Shown here: one piece after another, positions 1-8,637 of the stretch
Layout of the letters: each line of letters begins with the position of its first letter
Numbering within the stretch: the stretch's first letter is position 1
From: CAVRJC01 sp963721435
GTDB taxonomy: Bacteria > Actinomycetota > Acidimicrobiia > IMCC26256 > DASPTH01
NCBI GenBank assembly: GCA_963721435.1
Contig: CAVRJC010000012.1
Span: 806,001 to 870,000 of the forward strand
DNA length: 64,000 nt
Direction: 5' to 3'
The notes under the pieces: generated by a model
The model's database searches: none
The model's input: only the letters and a program-made list of their open reading frames with translations
What the model was told of the DNA's origin: nothing
Translations under genes and position numbers: made by a program

Positions 1-163
1 CAACCCTGGCGGCGCCGGCCCGGGCGTAGGCGTCGGCCTGCTCACCGTTCCACTTGGCGCTCTGGAACGCGGCCCACGCGACCATCACGGTCGCCGCCGC
101 AAGGAGTACGGCTTCCCAGATCTCGAACCGCCGGTCGAGGCGCGCGCCGGTCGATTCGGTCAC
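1..163 (-). CDS. Membrane protein N-terminus, cut by window edge
   Basis: Unrecognised protein of which only about 54 N-terminal residues lie in the window; the rest is beyond position 1. The visible part has a charged start (ARLDRRFEIWE), one hydrophobic segment (AVLLAAATVMVAWAAF), then a polar stretch with NGEQADAYARAGAA. This resembles small actinobacterial membrane proteins with a single N-terminal anchor. GTG at 163 is the best start I see, since it gives a short tail before the membrane segment. It is divergent from the FtsX-type permease gene, so the 130 bp between them should hold both promoters. Function is unknown. Confidence 0.5.
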   Translation of the reverse strand, partial: MTESTGARLDRRFEIWEAVLLAAATVMVAWAAFQSAKWNGEQADAYARAGAARV

Positions 164-293
164 CGGAGGCCGTCCACCGGGCAACAGTACGGCCGTCGGG
201 CTGGTTGCCTTCACCACCAAGGGGTGGGCGTGCACCCTTTCGCGGAGTCGAGGGAGTGTGTTCTGCTCTGGGTATGAGCAGGAGCAGGTGCTC

Positions 294-2636
294 GTGACCG
301 CGGTGCGGATGTGGGCGCGTGCCGAGCTGCGGGCGCGGTGGAAGGCGTGGGCGCTGCTCGGGCTGCTCGCCGGCGCCACGTTCGGTCTGTCGGCGGCGGC
401 GGTGGCGGGTGCCCGCCGCACGCAGGACTCGATCCCGGCCTTCGTGGCCGCATCGCACATCCCGTCGGCGGCGATCCTCGCGAACGACCCGAGCTTCGGT
501 GCCGACCAGCGTCGCGCGGTGGGCGCGCTGCCGGAGGTGACGCGGGGCTATCCGTTCCTCGTGGCCTTCGGCACCGCGGTCGTGAGTCCGCAGGGCCTCG
601 ACTCGACGATCCTGCCGATCACCCCACGCGGCACGCGCTTCTTCGTCGGGCCGCTCGTCGAAGGCCGCGCGCCCCGGGGCTCCGACGAGGTCGTCGTCAA
701 CGAGGTCGCGCGCCACAAGCTCCACCTCGGCGTCGGGTCGACGATGGTCGTCGGCCAGTCGGCCGAGAGCCTGGGGACGATTCCCCCCGAGCTGTTGCCT
801 GAGCTGCCGTCGCTCGAGTTCACGCAACGCATGCGCGTCGTCGGCGTCTCGAAGGCGACCTCGAGCGACCCGGACTGGACACCGTCCGACGCGTTCTACA
901 AGAAGTACCGGGCGGTGCTGCCGGGGTTCGTGAACATGTTCGTCGACCTCCACCACGGCGACGCCGACCTGGCCACCCTCCGCGCCGACGTCGACCGCAT
1001 CGCCGGGCATCCGGTGAACGTCGAGAGCTCCAACGACCTCTTCGGGATCCGCAAGGCGAAGAGCGTCACCGACATCGAGACCGACGGCCTGTTGCTGTTC
1101 GCGCTGGCCGCGCTCGTCGGAGGTGGTGTGCTCGTGGGGCAGGCGCTGGTGCGGACGGTCACCGCTGGCGCGGCCGACCTCCCGACGTGGCGCGCGATCG
1201 GCGCCGACCGTCGGATCGCGATCCGGGCCATGGTCGCGCCGGCGTTCTTGACCGCGGTCGTGGGCGCGGTGACGACGGTGATCGTGGCGGTCGCGCTGTC
1301 GTCGCGCTTCCCGATCGGCACCGCGCGTCAGTACGACCTCGGCCTCGGGACGCACGCCGACTGGCCGGTGCTCGCGGTGGCGGTGCTCGCGATCGTGGTC
1401 GCCGTGGTTGCGACCGCGGCACTGACCGCGTGGTGGCGCGTGACACGGCGCCAGCCGGCGTACGACGAGCCGTCGACCGCGGGACGGTGGGCCGCGCAGT
1501 TGGGATGGTCACCGGCGCTGGTCATGGGCTCGCGCCTTGCGGTGGAGCCCGGTCGGGGGAGGCGCGCGGTCCCGGTGCGCTCGGCGCTGGTCGGCGCGAT
1601 CGTCGGCGTGCTCGGTGTCGTGGCGTGCTTCACCTTCCGCGCCGGGATCGAAGACGCGCGCAGCACACCGCAACGTTCCGGCGTCGTGTGGGACTTCGAG
1701 CTCGCGGCAGGAGGTGGCACGATCCCCGCCGACACCCTCGATGCCATCGCCCGGAACCACGAGGTCGCGGCGGCAGTGGAGGCCGGCTGGCATCGCGCGG
1801 TGCCGGTGAACGGCACGTCGGTCCCCGTGTTCGGGACCAGCGTGGTGAAGCGCACGCTGCCGTTCGTTCTCATCGAGGGCCGTCGACCCGCGAGAGCCGA
1901 TGAGATCGCGTTCGCGCCCACGACGATGAAGGAGCTGCAGCTGAGCGTCGGCGACCGCGTGCGCGTCGGCGACACCAGCTCGGTGCGGGTCGTCGGGGAG
2001 GTGCTGCTCCCGGCGACGTCACACACCGACTACGACGCGAGCGGCTGGATGACGAAGCCAGGACTCGAGCGCGCGATCGGCACCGGCGACGACGGTGGCG
2101 AGGACTACCTGCTCGTGCGGTGGGCCCCGGGGACCGACGTGCAGGCCGCGACGCGACGACTGGTGAAGCTGGGCGGCCCCGATCTGTTCTCGCAGCCGGC
2201 GGTGATCCCGAGCGCGATCCTCGACCTCGGCAAGCTGACCGACCTCCCCTTGGTGCTCGGCGTGTTCTTCGCTCTGCTCGCGTGTGCGACCGTCGCGCAC
2301 GCGCTGGTGACGACGGCACGGCGACGGCGGCACGACTTCGCGGTGTTACGGTCGATCGGCTTCACCCGCCGGCAGTCGCGGATCGCGATCGCGTGGCAGG
2401 CGACGATGCTCACGGTCATCGGTGTGCTGATCGGCGTGCCACTCGGGATCGCGGTGGGTCGCATCACGTGGCGGTGGCTCGCCGACGACTACCCGATCGT
2501 GTACGTGCCGCCGCTGGCGCTCGCGGCGATCCTGCTCGTGGTGCCCGCGGCATTGTTGCTCGCGAACGCGTTGGCCGCGGGACCGGCGCGCTCCGTCGCG
2601 AAGATCCGCCCCGCGGAGGCCCTGCGCGTCGAGTGA
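294..2636 (+). CDS. FtsX-family ABC transporter permease
   Basis: Large permease of about 780 residues with two FtsX-type blocks. A first membrane helix (WALLGLLAGATFGLSAAAVAGARR) is followed by a MacB-like periplasmic region, three helices near residues 270-390, a second periplasmic region, and three C-terminal helices ending in RPAEALRVE, a typical FtsX/LolC-family tail. These proteins pair with an ATPase to move lipids or lipoproteins or to signal to cell-wall enzymes. No ATPase gene is visible and it may lie elsewhere. I chose GTG 294 because GGAG lies 9 bases upstream; the frame stays open to 54 but the upstream peptide looks non-coding. Substrate unknown. Confidence 0.8.
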   Translation: MTAVRMWARAELRARWKAWALLGLLAGATFGLSAAAVAGARRTQDSIPAFVAASHIPSAAILANDPSFGADQRRAVGALPEVTRGYPFLVAFGTAVVSPQGLDSTILPITPRGTRFFVGPLVEGRAPRGSDEVVVNEVARHKLHLGVGSTMVVGQSAESLGTIPPELLPELPSLEFTQRMRVVGVSKATSSDPDWTPSDAFYKKYRAVLPGFVNMFVDLHHGDADLATLRADVDRIAGHPVNVESSNDLFGIRKAKSVTDIETDGLLLFALAALVGGGVLVGQALVRTVTAGAADLPTWRAIGADRRIAIRAMVAPAFLTAVVGAVTTVIVAVALSSRFPIGTARQYDLGLGTHADWPVLAVAVLAIVVAVVATAALTAWWRVTRRQPAYDEPSTAGRWAAQLGWSPALVMGSRLAVEPGRGRRAVPVRSALVGAIVGVLGVVACFTFRAGIEDARSTPQRSGVVWDFELAAGGGTIPADTLDAIARNHEVAAAVEAGWHRAVPVNGTSVPVFGTSVVKRTLPFVLIEGRRPARADEIAFAPTTMKELQLSVGDRVRVGDTSSVRVVGEVLLPATSHTDYDASGWMTKPGLERAIGTGDDGGEDYLLVRWAPGTDVQAATRRLVKLGGPDLFSQPAVIPSAILDLGKLTDLPLVLGVFFALLACATVAHALVTTARRRRHDFAVLRSIGFTRRQSRIAIAWQATMLTVIGVLIGVPLGIAVGRITWRWLADDYPIVYVPPLALAAILLVVPAALLLANALAAGPARSVAKIRPAEALRVE

Positions 2637-2639
2637 GAA

Positions 2640-2884
2640 CGCGCATGGGGTGCGCCCGACCCGCCGTTCGCGAGCGACACCATCACGTCGCCCGGGGTCG
2701 TGAGCGCCTGATCGGAGAAGTCGCCGCTCCACGTCGAGCACAGCGTCGTCACCCAGAGGGTCTGGGAGCACGTGATCACGATGGTGCCGCCCTGCTCAAT
2801 CCGGCCGACCCTGCCGCCACCGCTCGTGGTCGTGTTCCCGGCCTTGTCGGTGACGACGACACGCAGGTCGTAACGATGGCGCAT
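2640..2884 (-). pseudogene. Remnant of a secreted Ig-like-domain protein
   Basis: The minus strand between the permease and htpX reads as a plausible protein tail with YDLRVVVTDKAGNTTT, the look of a bacterial Ig-like or cadherin-like strand, followed by a Ser/Thr-rich stretch with two Cys. There is no credible start or ribosome site, and the frame runs on into the 3' end of the convergent permease gene, so it is probably the leftover end of a larger gene. It could also be a chance open frame in GC-rich DNA. Confidence 0.3.
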
Positions 2885-2900
2885 GCGCGCCGGGTGCGCC

Positions 2901-3722
2901 TCAGTACTTCTCGTTCCGGAGGCGCGCGATGCGGTCGGCAGTCGGCGGGTGGGTGCTGAACAGGCTCTTGAACTGCATCTTGCGACCGGTGAGCGGGTTG
3001 ATGATGTAGGCGGACGTGTGCGCGGGGTCGATCTTCATCGGCGTGGTCTTGGCGGCCGCTTCGATCTTCTCGAGCGCGCGGGCGAGGGACTCGCCGTCGT
3101 GCAGGAGGTGCGCGCCGCTGGCGTCGGCCTCGTACTCACGGGAGCGGGAGAGCGCGGCCTGGAGGCACATCGCCGCGAGGGGTGCGAGGATGACCATCGC
3201 GATGGCGCCGATGGGGTTGTTGTCGTCGCCGAAGAAGAGGGCGAACCGCGACACGAAGAGGATGCCCATCGCGACCGCGGCGGCGACCGAGCTGATCAGG
3301 ATGTCGCGGTTGCGCACGTGCGAGAGCTCATGGGCGAGGACGCCGCGCAGCTCGTCGTCGGTCAGGACCTGGAGGATGCCCTGCGTGACGGCCACCGCTG
3401 CGTGGTTGGGGCTGCGGCCGGTGGCGAAGGCGTTGGGCTGCGCGTCGGGCGACACGTAGATCTTGGGCATGGGGATGTCGGCGCGCTGCGCGAGGTCTTC
3501 GACGATGGCGTAGACCTGCGGCAGCTCCTCCCGGCTCGCAGGCACCGCCCTCGCGGCCTTGATCGCGAGGGTGTCGCTGAACCAGTAGGAGCCGCCGACG
3601 AACACGAGGCCGATGGCGAGGCCGATGACCAGGCCGGACGTGCCTCCGAAGGCGAGCCCGATGCCCATGAACAGGGCACCGAGGAGCGCCAGGAACATTG
3701 CGGTCTTGACTGCGTTGCGCAT
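2901..3722 (-). CDS. htpX: Membrane zinc metalloprotease HtpX
   Basis: M48-family membrane protease of 273 residues, normal for HtpX, which degrades misfolded membrane proteins. Two N-terminal helices (about residues 8-28 and 30-48) precede the catalytic zinc motif HELSH at 131-135. A second hydrophobic hairpin covers about 140-190, and the third zinc ligand is the Glu in EYEAD near 197. The C-terminus carries THPPTADRIARLR, typical of the family. Start ATG 3722 is supported by GAAGGTG just upstream. It is transcribed alone, divergent from the AbiEi-like remnant. Confidence 0.93.
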   Translation of the reverse strand: MRNAVKTAMFLALLGALFMGIGLAFGGTSGLVIGLAIGLVFVGGSYWFSDTLAIKAARAVPASREELPQVYAIVEDLAQRADIPMPKIYVSPDAQPNAFATGRSPNHAAVAVTQGILQVLTDDELRGVLAHELSHVRNRDILISSVAAAVAMGILFVSRFALFFGDDNNPIGAIAMVILAPLAAMCLQAALSRSREYEADASGAHLLHDGESLARALEKIEAAAKTTPMKIDPAHTSAYIINPLTGRKMQFKSLFSTHPPTADRIARLRNEKY

Positions 3723-3867
3723 CTCGTTTCACCTTCTCGGGCCCGGGGGTCCGGCCCTGCGTAGTGAAGAAACGCTACGCCCCTCCCCCGCGTTCCACCC
3801 ATCGGCATTTCTCACGATCTCCTGACGAACAACCGAAGCTGTCACACCTCGCGGCCATTCTTGAATC

Positions 3868-4332
3868 ATGGCTTTTGCAAAGATTGCACTGTTTACCCGA
3901 ATCCAGTACGGGCTCGTCACCCACGCTCAGGCGTTGACGGCCATCAAGCGGGACCGAATCAAGCACGAAGCCCGGACCGGGCGGCTCGAGCCCGTGCGGC
4001 GGGGGGTGTACCGGGCCGCTGGGGCGCCGGAGAGCTGGCATCAGCGCGTGCTGGCGGCGTGCCTCGCCCGCCCAGGTGCGTGCGCGTCCGGATCGGGAAG
4101 AAGGCGATCCGCCTCGACATCGCATACGTCGACGCGCGGTTCGGGTACGAGTACGACTCGTATGGCTTCCACGCGAGTCGCAGCGCGTTCGAAAGTGATC
4201 GTGAACGCGACATCGAGCTCGACCTCATCGACTGGAGAGTGCCGCGACTCACCGCGAAGACGAGTGACGCGAAGATCATCGCCCTCGCACGCAAGCGCCT
4301 CGAGCAGGCCGGACTGCGGCGGGGTCGCGGGG
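3868..4332 (+). pseudogene. Decayed AbiEi-type / DUF559 gene
   Basis: The first 70 codons from ATG 3868 resemble the N-terminal winged-helix region of AbiEi-type antitoxin proteins (RIQYGLVTHAQALTAI, then GRLEPVRRGVYRAAGAP). Near 4078 the frame changes, and the next stretch (KKAIRLDIAYVDARFGYEYDSYGFH, DRERDIELDLIDWRVPRLT) resembles a DUF559/Vsr-like endonuclease fold. The usual middle of about 100 residues is missing and the C-terminal frame runs without its own stop into the neighbouring convergent gene. So this looks like a real internal deletion plus frameshift, unlike the CG-loss breaks elsewhere. A related gene starts at 63873. Confidence 0.6.
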
Positions 4333-4839
4333 TCAGTCGAAGTAGCCGGAGTGGAAGTAGATGCAGGGGATGGACTCGGAGCGGAACATGTCGACGTTGC
4401 GGCGGTCGTCTTCGATGGCGAGGCGGAGGTCGAAGCCGTAGTCGCGCAGCTCCCAGACGCACGACTGCTTGAAGTCGCGGGCCCACTCATGGTCCCCGAA
4501 CGGGCGCATGAGGAGGACGTCCCAGCGGATGTGATAGCGGCGCAACCACGCCTCGGTGAGCTCGTGCACGCGCGCGGGACGGGCGGTGAGCAGCACGACC
4601 CGGAGCGTGGGGTCGAGCAGGTCGAGGAGCACCCGCACCTCGTCGATGACGTCGTCGTCGCCGCAGGCCTCGAAGAAGCCGTCCCAGTCGCGGCGGGGCC
4701 ACTCGAGGTAGTGCTGACGGCTGGCGGCGTCGGAGAGCACGCCGTCGATGTCGATGACCGCGGCGGGCCCCGGCTCGACCGGCCCGTCGTGCCAGGTCCA
4801 GTGCTGCGGGACGCGCTGCTCGGCAGGGTTGGCGCTCAC
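4333..4839 (-). CDS. HAD-superfamily phosphatase, PNK 3'-phosphatase-like
   Basis: Protein of 168 residues with HAD motif I (VIDIDGVLSD), motif II (LLTARP) and a late acidic motif (LAIEDDRRNVDMF). The order and the ending resemble the phosphatase domain of T4-type polynucleotide kinase, so a nucleic-acid 3'-phosphatase or a nucleotidase is possible; the substrate is not determined by sequence. Start GTG 4839 overlaps the acetyl-CoA synthetase stop by four bases (GTGA) and uses the GAGGAG at the end of that gene as its ribosome site. The two genes are thus translationally coupled, although no shared pathway is obvious. Confidence 0.7.
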   Translation of the reverse strand: MSANPAEQRVPQHWTWHDGPVEPGPAAVIDIDGVLSDAASRQHYLEWPRRDWDGFFEACGDDDVIDEVRVLLDLLDPTLRVVLLTARPARVHELTEAWLRRYHIRWDVLLMRPFGDHEWARDFKQSCVWELRDYGFDLRLAIEDDRRNVDMFRSESIPCIYFHSGYFD

Positions 4840-6806
4840 TCCTCGTCCGCGGTGGCGTTGGCGAGGTAGCGGGCTTTGATGCCTTCGACGACGGAGGGGT
4901 CGGCGAGGGTGGTGGTGTCGCCGAGGGACTGGTCTTCGGCGACGTCGCGCAGGAGCCGGCGCATGATCTTGCCGGATCGGGTCTTGGGGAGGTCTTCGGT
5001 GAACAGGATCGTCTTGGGCTTCGCGATGGGGCCGATGTGGTGGCCGACGTGCTCGCGGAGCTCGGCGACGAGCGCCTCCGACGGTTCGTTGCCCGCGCGC
5101 AGGATCACGAACGCGCTGATCGCCTGACCCGTGGTCGCATCCTTGGTGCCGACGACCGCGGCCTCCGCGACCGCGGGATGCCCGACGAGTGAGTGCTCCA
5201 CCTCCGCGGTCGAGATGTTGTGGCCCGCGACGAGCATCACGTCGTCGACGCGGCCGAGGAGCCACGTGTAGCCGTCGGGGTCGTACTTGGCGCCGTCGCC
5301 CGCGAAGTAGCGGCCCTCGAACCGCGACCAGTACGTGTCGCGGTAACGCTCGGGATCACCCCAGATACCACGCAGCATCGACGGCCACGGCCGCGTCAAC
5401 GTGAGGTACCCGCCACCCGGCACCCCGACCAGCCTGCCGTGATCGTCGACGATCTCGGCCTTCACGCCCGGGATCGGGAACGTCGCGGAGCCGGGCTTGA
5501 GCGTGCTCACACCCGGCAGCGGACTCACCATGATCGCCCCGGTCTCGGTCTGCCACCACGTGTCGACCACCGGGCAGCGCTCGTGACCGATGTGCTTCCA
5601 GTACCAGACCCACGCCTCCGGGTTGATCGGCTCCCCCACCGTCCCGAGCAACCTGAGCGACTCCAACGACCGTCCCGCGGGGAACTCGTCACCCCACTTC
5701 ATGAACGTGCGGATCGCGGTCGGCGCGGTGTAGAGGATCGTGACGCCGTAGCGGTCGACGATCTCCCAGAACCGGTCCTTGGTCGGATGATCCGGCGTGC
5801 CCTCGTACAGCACGCTCGTCGCCCGGTTCGCCAACGGCCCGTACACGATGTACGAGTGCCCCGTGACCCACCCGACATCCGCCGCGCACCAGTACACGTC
5901 GGTGTCAGGCTTCAGGTCGAAGACATGCTTGTGCGTCCACGCGACCTGCGTGAGATACCCGCCGGTCGTGTGCATGATCCCCTTGGGCTTCGCGGTGGTG
6001 CCGCTCGTGTAGAGCAGATACAGCAGGTCTTCGGAGTCCATCGGCTCCGGCACACACACCGTCGACTGCTGGGACACGAGGTCGTGCCACCACACGTCAC
6101 GACCATCCGTCATCTCGACGCCCTGCGCCGTGCGCTCGAGCACCAGCACCCGCTCGATCGACGGGCACTCCGCCAACGCCTCGTCGGCGATCTCCTTCAA
6201 CGGCACCACCGTGCCACGCCGCCACGCACCATCACCCGTGATCAACACCTTCGCCTGCGCGTCGTTGATGCGATCCCGCAACGAGTCCGACGAGAACCCA
6301 CCGAACACCACCGAGTGCGCGGCGCCGATCCGCGCGCACGCGAGCAACGCCATCGGCAGCTCCGGCACCATCCCGAGATAGATGTTGACCCGGTCGCCCT
6401 TCTGCACCCCGAGCGCCTTCAACGCGTTCGCGAGCTGCGACACCTCGTCGAGGAGCTGCCGGTAGGTGATCGTGCGCCCCGGGCCGGTCTCGGCCTCCCA
6501 GTAATAGGCCACCTTGTCACCATGACCATCCTCGACGTGGCGGTCGAGGCAGTTGTACGCCACGTTGAGCTTGCCGCCGACGAACCACTGCGCGAACGGC
6601 AGATCCCACGCCAGCACCGTGTGCCATGGCTCGTACCAATCGATCAGCTCGCCGGCCGCCTTCGCCCAGAACGCCTCGTAGTCGGCGTCGGCCTCCGCGT
6701 AGATGTGGGTGTCCCGGATCAGCGCATGGTCGACGAACGAAGGCGGCGGCGGGAACGTCCGGCCCTCGGCCAGCAGGGATTCGATGGTGTCGTGCGTGTC
6801 GGTCAT
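4836..6806 (-). CDS. acs: Acetyl-CoA synthetase (AMP-forming)
   Basis: Converts acetate, ATP and CoA to acetyl-CoA, AMP and PPi in the cytoplasm. Length 656 residues matches Acs. Visible are the P-loop YTSGTTAKPKG (266-276), the tryptophan-containing core WWQTETG, the adenylate hinge region YFAGDGAKYDPDGY with GRVDDVMLVAGHNIS, and PKTRSGKIMRR with K613, the lysine acetylated by Pat-type enzymes in this family. It may feed acetyl-CoA to the PHA pathway encoded 15 kb away, an inference only. The downstream HAD phosphatase gene is coupled to it. Confidence 0.95.
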   Translation of the reverse strand: MTDTHDTIESLLAEGRTFPPPPSFVDHALIRDTHIYAEADADYEAFWAKAAGELIDWYEPWHTVLAWDLPFAQWFVGGKLNVAYNCLDRHVEDGHGDKVAYYWEAETGPGRTITYRQLLDEVSQLANALKALGVQKGDRVNIYLGMVPELPMALLACARIGAAHSVVFGGFSSDSLRDRINDAQAKVLITGDGAWRRGTVVPLKEIADEALAECPSIERVLVLERTAQGVEMTDGRDVWWHDLVSQQSTVCVPEPMDSEDLLYLLYTSGTTAKPKGIMHTTGGYLTQVAWTHKHVFDLKPDTDVYWCAADVGWVTGHSYIVYGPLANRATSVLYEGTPDHPTKDRFWEIVDRYGVTILYTAPTAIRTFMKWGDEFPAGRSLESLRLLGTVGEPINPEAWVWYWKHIGHERCPVVDTWWQTETGAIMVSPLPGVSTLKPGSATFPIPGVKAEIVDDHGRLVGVPGGGYLTLTRPWPSMLRGIWGDPERYRDTYWSRFEGRYFAGDGAKYDPDGYTWLLGRVDDVMLVAGHNISTAEVEHSLVGHPAVAEAAVVGTKDATTGQAISAFVILRAGNEPSEALVAELREHVGHHIGPIAKPKTILFTEDLPKTRSGKIMRRLLRDVAEDQSLGDTTTLADPSVVEGIKARYLANATADEE

Positions 6807-6857
6807 ACCCGGACCCCCGTCGGTGTTACGCGGCGGCGGTCAGGCTATCTCCGGTGG

Positions 6858-8061
6858 CTACGGCACGAACCGGGCGGAGCTCGCGATCTGATCGACGATC
6901 GCCTTGTCGGCGTCGTAGCCGGCACCGGGATTCCCGAGTGCGGTGATGATCAGCGTCCCTTCGGGGCCCCAGTCGATGGCGACGGTGTACGCACGGAACC
7001 CCGCCGGGAACAGCCCCCCTCCGTTGTATTCGGCCTCGAACACGACCGCGGCACGGCCGTTGATGGTCGTCGGTTGCGAGGACAGCACCGTCGCCGCGTC
7101 GCCGAGCAAGCTCTGGGGAGCGACCGGGAAGGCATCGCCGGACAGTCGGATCATGACCGGAGCCGCGATCGCGTCACTCTGCGGGGTGAAGACGAACGGC
7201 GCGGCGTCGAAGAATCCGCAGGCACCCCAGAACGCGGTCGTGTCGGTGAACCATCCCGTCGGGATCGCGACCTGATAGTGCTGCGGCTGGTTGACGCACG
7301 TCGAAGGACGAGGCGCCGGCGCCGGGATGTCGATGAACAGGCTGGCGCCGTTCGCGCTCCGTGTCACTCTGAACGGGCGCTTCGCGTCGAGACCGATGAC
7401 GTACGTGACGACGCCCTCGAAGTCCTGGGTCTTGCGCACCTCGCGCACCCCCGAGGGCGTGACCGGGAAGGTGTCGTCGTCGCCGCCCTTGATGTCGGCG
7501 CTCGCGCCCGAGTGGCCGAGCCGGACGACCAGGAACGCGTTGCCGGCGACCGTGATCGTCTCACCCTTGGGCTCGAGCGAGAAGGGGCCGGTCGTGTACT
7601 CCACCGACCAGGGCGTGTCCTGGTACAGCAGGAACCCGACCTGGTCGAGGCAGTCGCTCGCCAGCACCTGGAGGCCCACGAGTTGGGCAACGGTGAGCGA
7701 CGAGGACGCACCGCCCGACACCGCGTCGGTGCCCGCACCGTCGACCCCGGGGCAGGTGGACGGGGCCGGCGGAACCGTGGTCGTGGGCGCGGTCGTCGGG
7801 ACCGCGGTCGAGGCGGGGGCGCCGGAGCTCGACGGGACGGCGACAACGCGCGGGTTGTCGTCGTCGGTGCCGCCGAAGAGCAGGTAGCTGCCACCTACGA
7901 GCAGCGCAAGGATCAGCGCGGCGACAGCAAGGAGCGCGCCCCAGTTGCGGCCGTGGCCGCGGTCGTCGTCCGCCGACGTGAGCGACGGTCGCGTCGAACT
8001 CGGGGACCTGCGACGCGCGGTGCGCGGCGAGGTCGCGGAATTGGCGCTCGAGCTCATCCAT
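6858..8061 (-). CDS. Membrane-anchored extracytoplasmic protein, sigma partner
   Basis: About 400 residues: a short cytoplasmic N-terminus (MDELERQFRDLAAHRASQ), one membrane helix (LLAVAALILALLVGGSYLLF), a Thr/Pro/Ser-rich linker, then a long extracytoplasmic part with four or more cysteines and no recognised domain. It starts inside the end of the ECF sigma gene, so the pair is co-translated. That arrangement suits an anti-sigma factor, but I see no zinc-binding or ASD signature, so this is a guess. The frame breaks near 7975, between the N-terminus and the helix; adding CG at GGCGGAC restores one continuous protein. Confidence 0.6.
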
Positions 8062-8500
8062 GCTCGGGCACTCCCAAGCGCGCCCGCAGGTGCTCCATGC
8101 CGCGGCTCACGTGCGTGCCGACCGTCGACGCCGACACGTCGAGCGCGACGGCGGTCTCCGCGTACGTCCACCCGCATCCGTGCACCAACCACACGGCGAG
8201 CTGTTGCGACGGCGACAGCTCCTTCAGTGCGGGCGCGAGCCCGGGCTCGTAGTCGGGGATCGCGGAGTCGGAAGGCCAGGGGAGGAAGCCCTGCTTGCGC
8301 GCACGCGACTTCGACTGCGCGACGCGGAACAGGTAGCCGGCCGGGTTCTCCATCAGCTGTACGCGTGACCAGTGCTCCCACGCGTACGCGAACGACTCGG
8401 CGACCGCGTCGGCAACCTCCTGGGCGGGAAGGTGCCCGGACAGCGCGCGGCGGAGGTGCGGGTCGATCGTGCTCACGAACCCTTCGAAATCGTCGGTCAT
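8054..8500 (-). CDS. ECF-type RNA polymerase sigma factor
   Basis: Small sigma-70 family protein of 148 residues. Region 2 covers roughly residues 8-65 (HLPAQEVADAVAESFAYAWEHW, then NPAGYLFRVAQSKSRAR). Region 4 covers 90-140 with a clear helix-turn-helix (LSPSQQLAVWLVHGCGWTYAE, ALDVSASTVGTHVSRGMEHLR). It redirects RNA polymerase to a small regulon. It overlaps the gene for a membrane-anchored protein by eight bases, the usual layout for an ECF sigma factor and its membrane sensor or anti-sigma partner. No matching promoter sequence could be identified by eye. Confidence 0.85.
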   Translation of the reverse strand: MTDDFEGFVSTIDPHLRRALSGHLPAQEVADAVAESFAYAWEHWSRVQLMENPAGYLFRVAQSKSRARKQGFLPWPSDSAIPDYEPGLAPALKELSPSQQLAVWLVHGCGWTYAETAVALDVSASTVGTHVSRGMEHLRARLGVPEHG

Positions 8501-8570
8501 CCGTTCCTCTCACTCCCGCGAACCGACGAACCGCAGCTTCGCGCCACATCGCCGGGCCCCTCCACCCCGT

Positions 8571-8620
8571 GAGCAAGTGTCAGTTGAGTGGGAAATAGCC
8601 ACCTCAACTGACACTTGCTC
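8571..8620. repeat. Perfect 18-bp palindrome with 14-base loop, copy 1
   Basis: Inverted repeat with 18-bp arms (8571-8588 and 8603-8620, GAGCAAGTGTCAGTTGAG and its complement) around the loop TGGGAAATAGCCAC. It lies just after the stop of the methyltransferase gene and upstream of the sigma gene, where it could act as a terminator, although no T-run follows. A diverged copy at 63758-63805 keeps the loop unchanged, which a plain terminator would not need. Confidence 0.8.
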
Positions 8621-8637
8621 GAGAAGAGAGGCGGGCG

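Noticed and set aside
42..1355. Long minus-strand open frame opposite the FtsX permease, and many similar Arg/Pro/Ala-rich frames across the window
   Set aside because: They are antisense shadows typical of GC-rich genes: low-complexity composition, no motifs, no ribosome sites, fully overlapping convincing genes.
8571..8620. Simple Rho-independent terminator for the methyltransferase operon
   Set aside because: No T-run follows either arm, and the loop rather than the stem is conserved in the second copy; a terminator role is possible but not sufficient.
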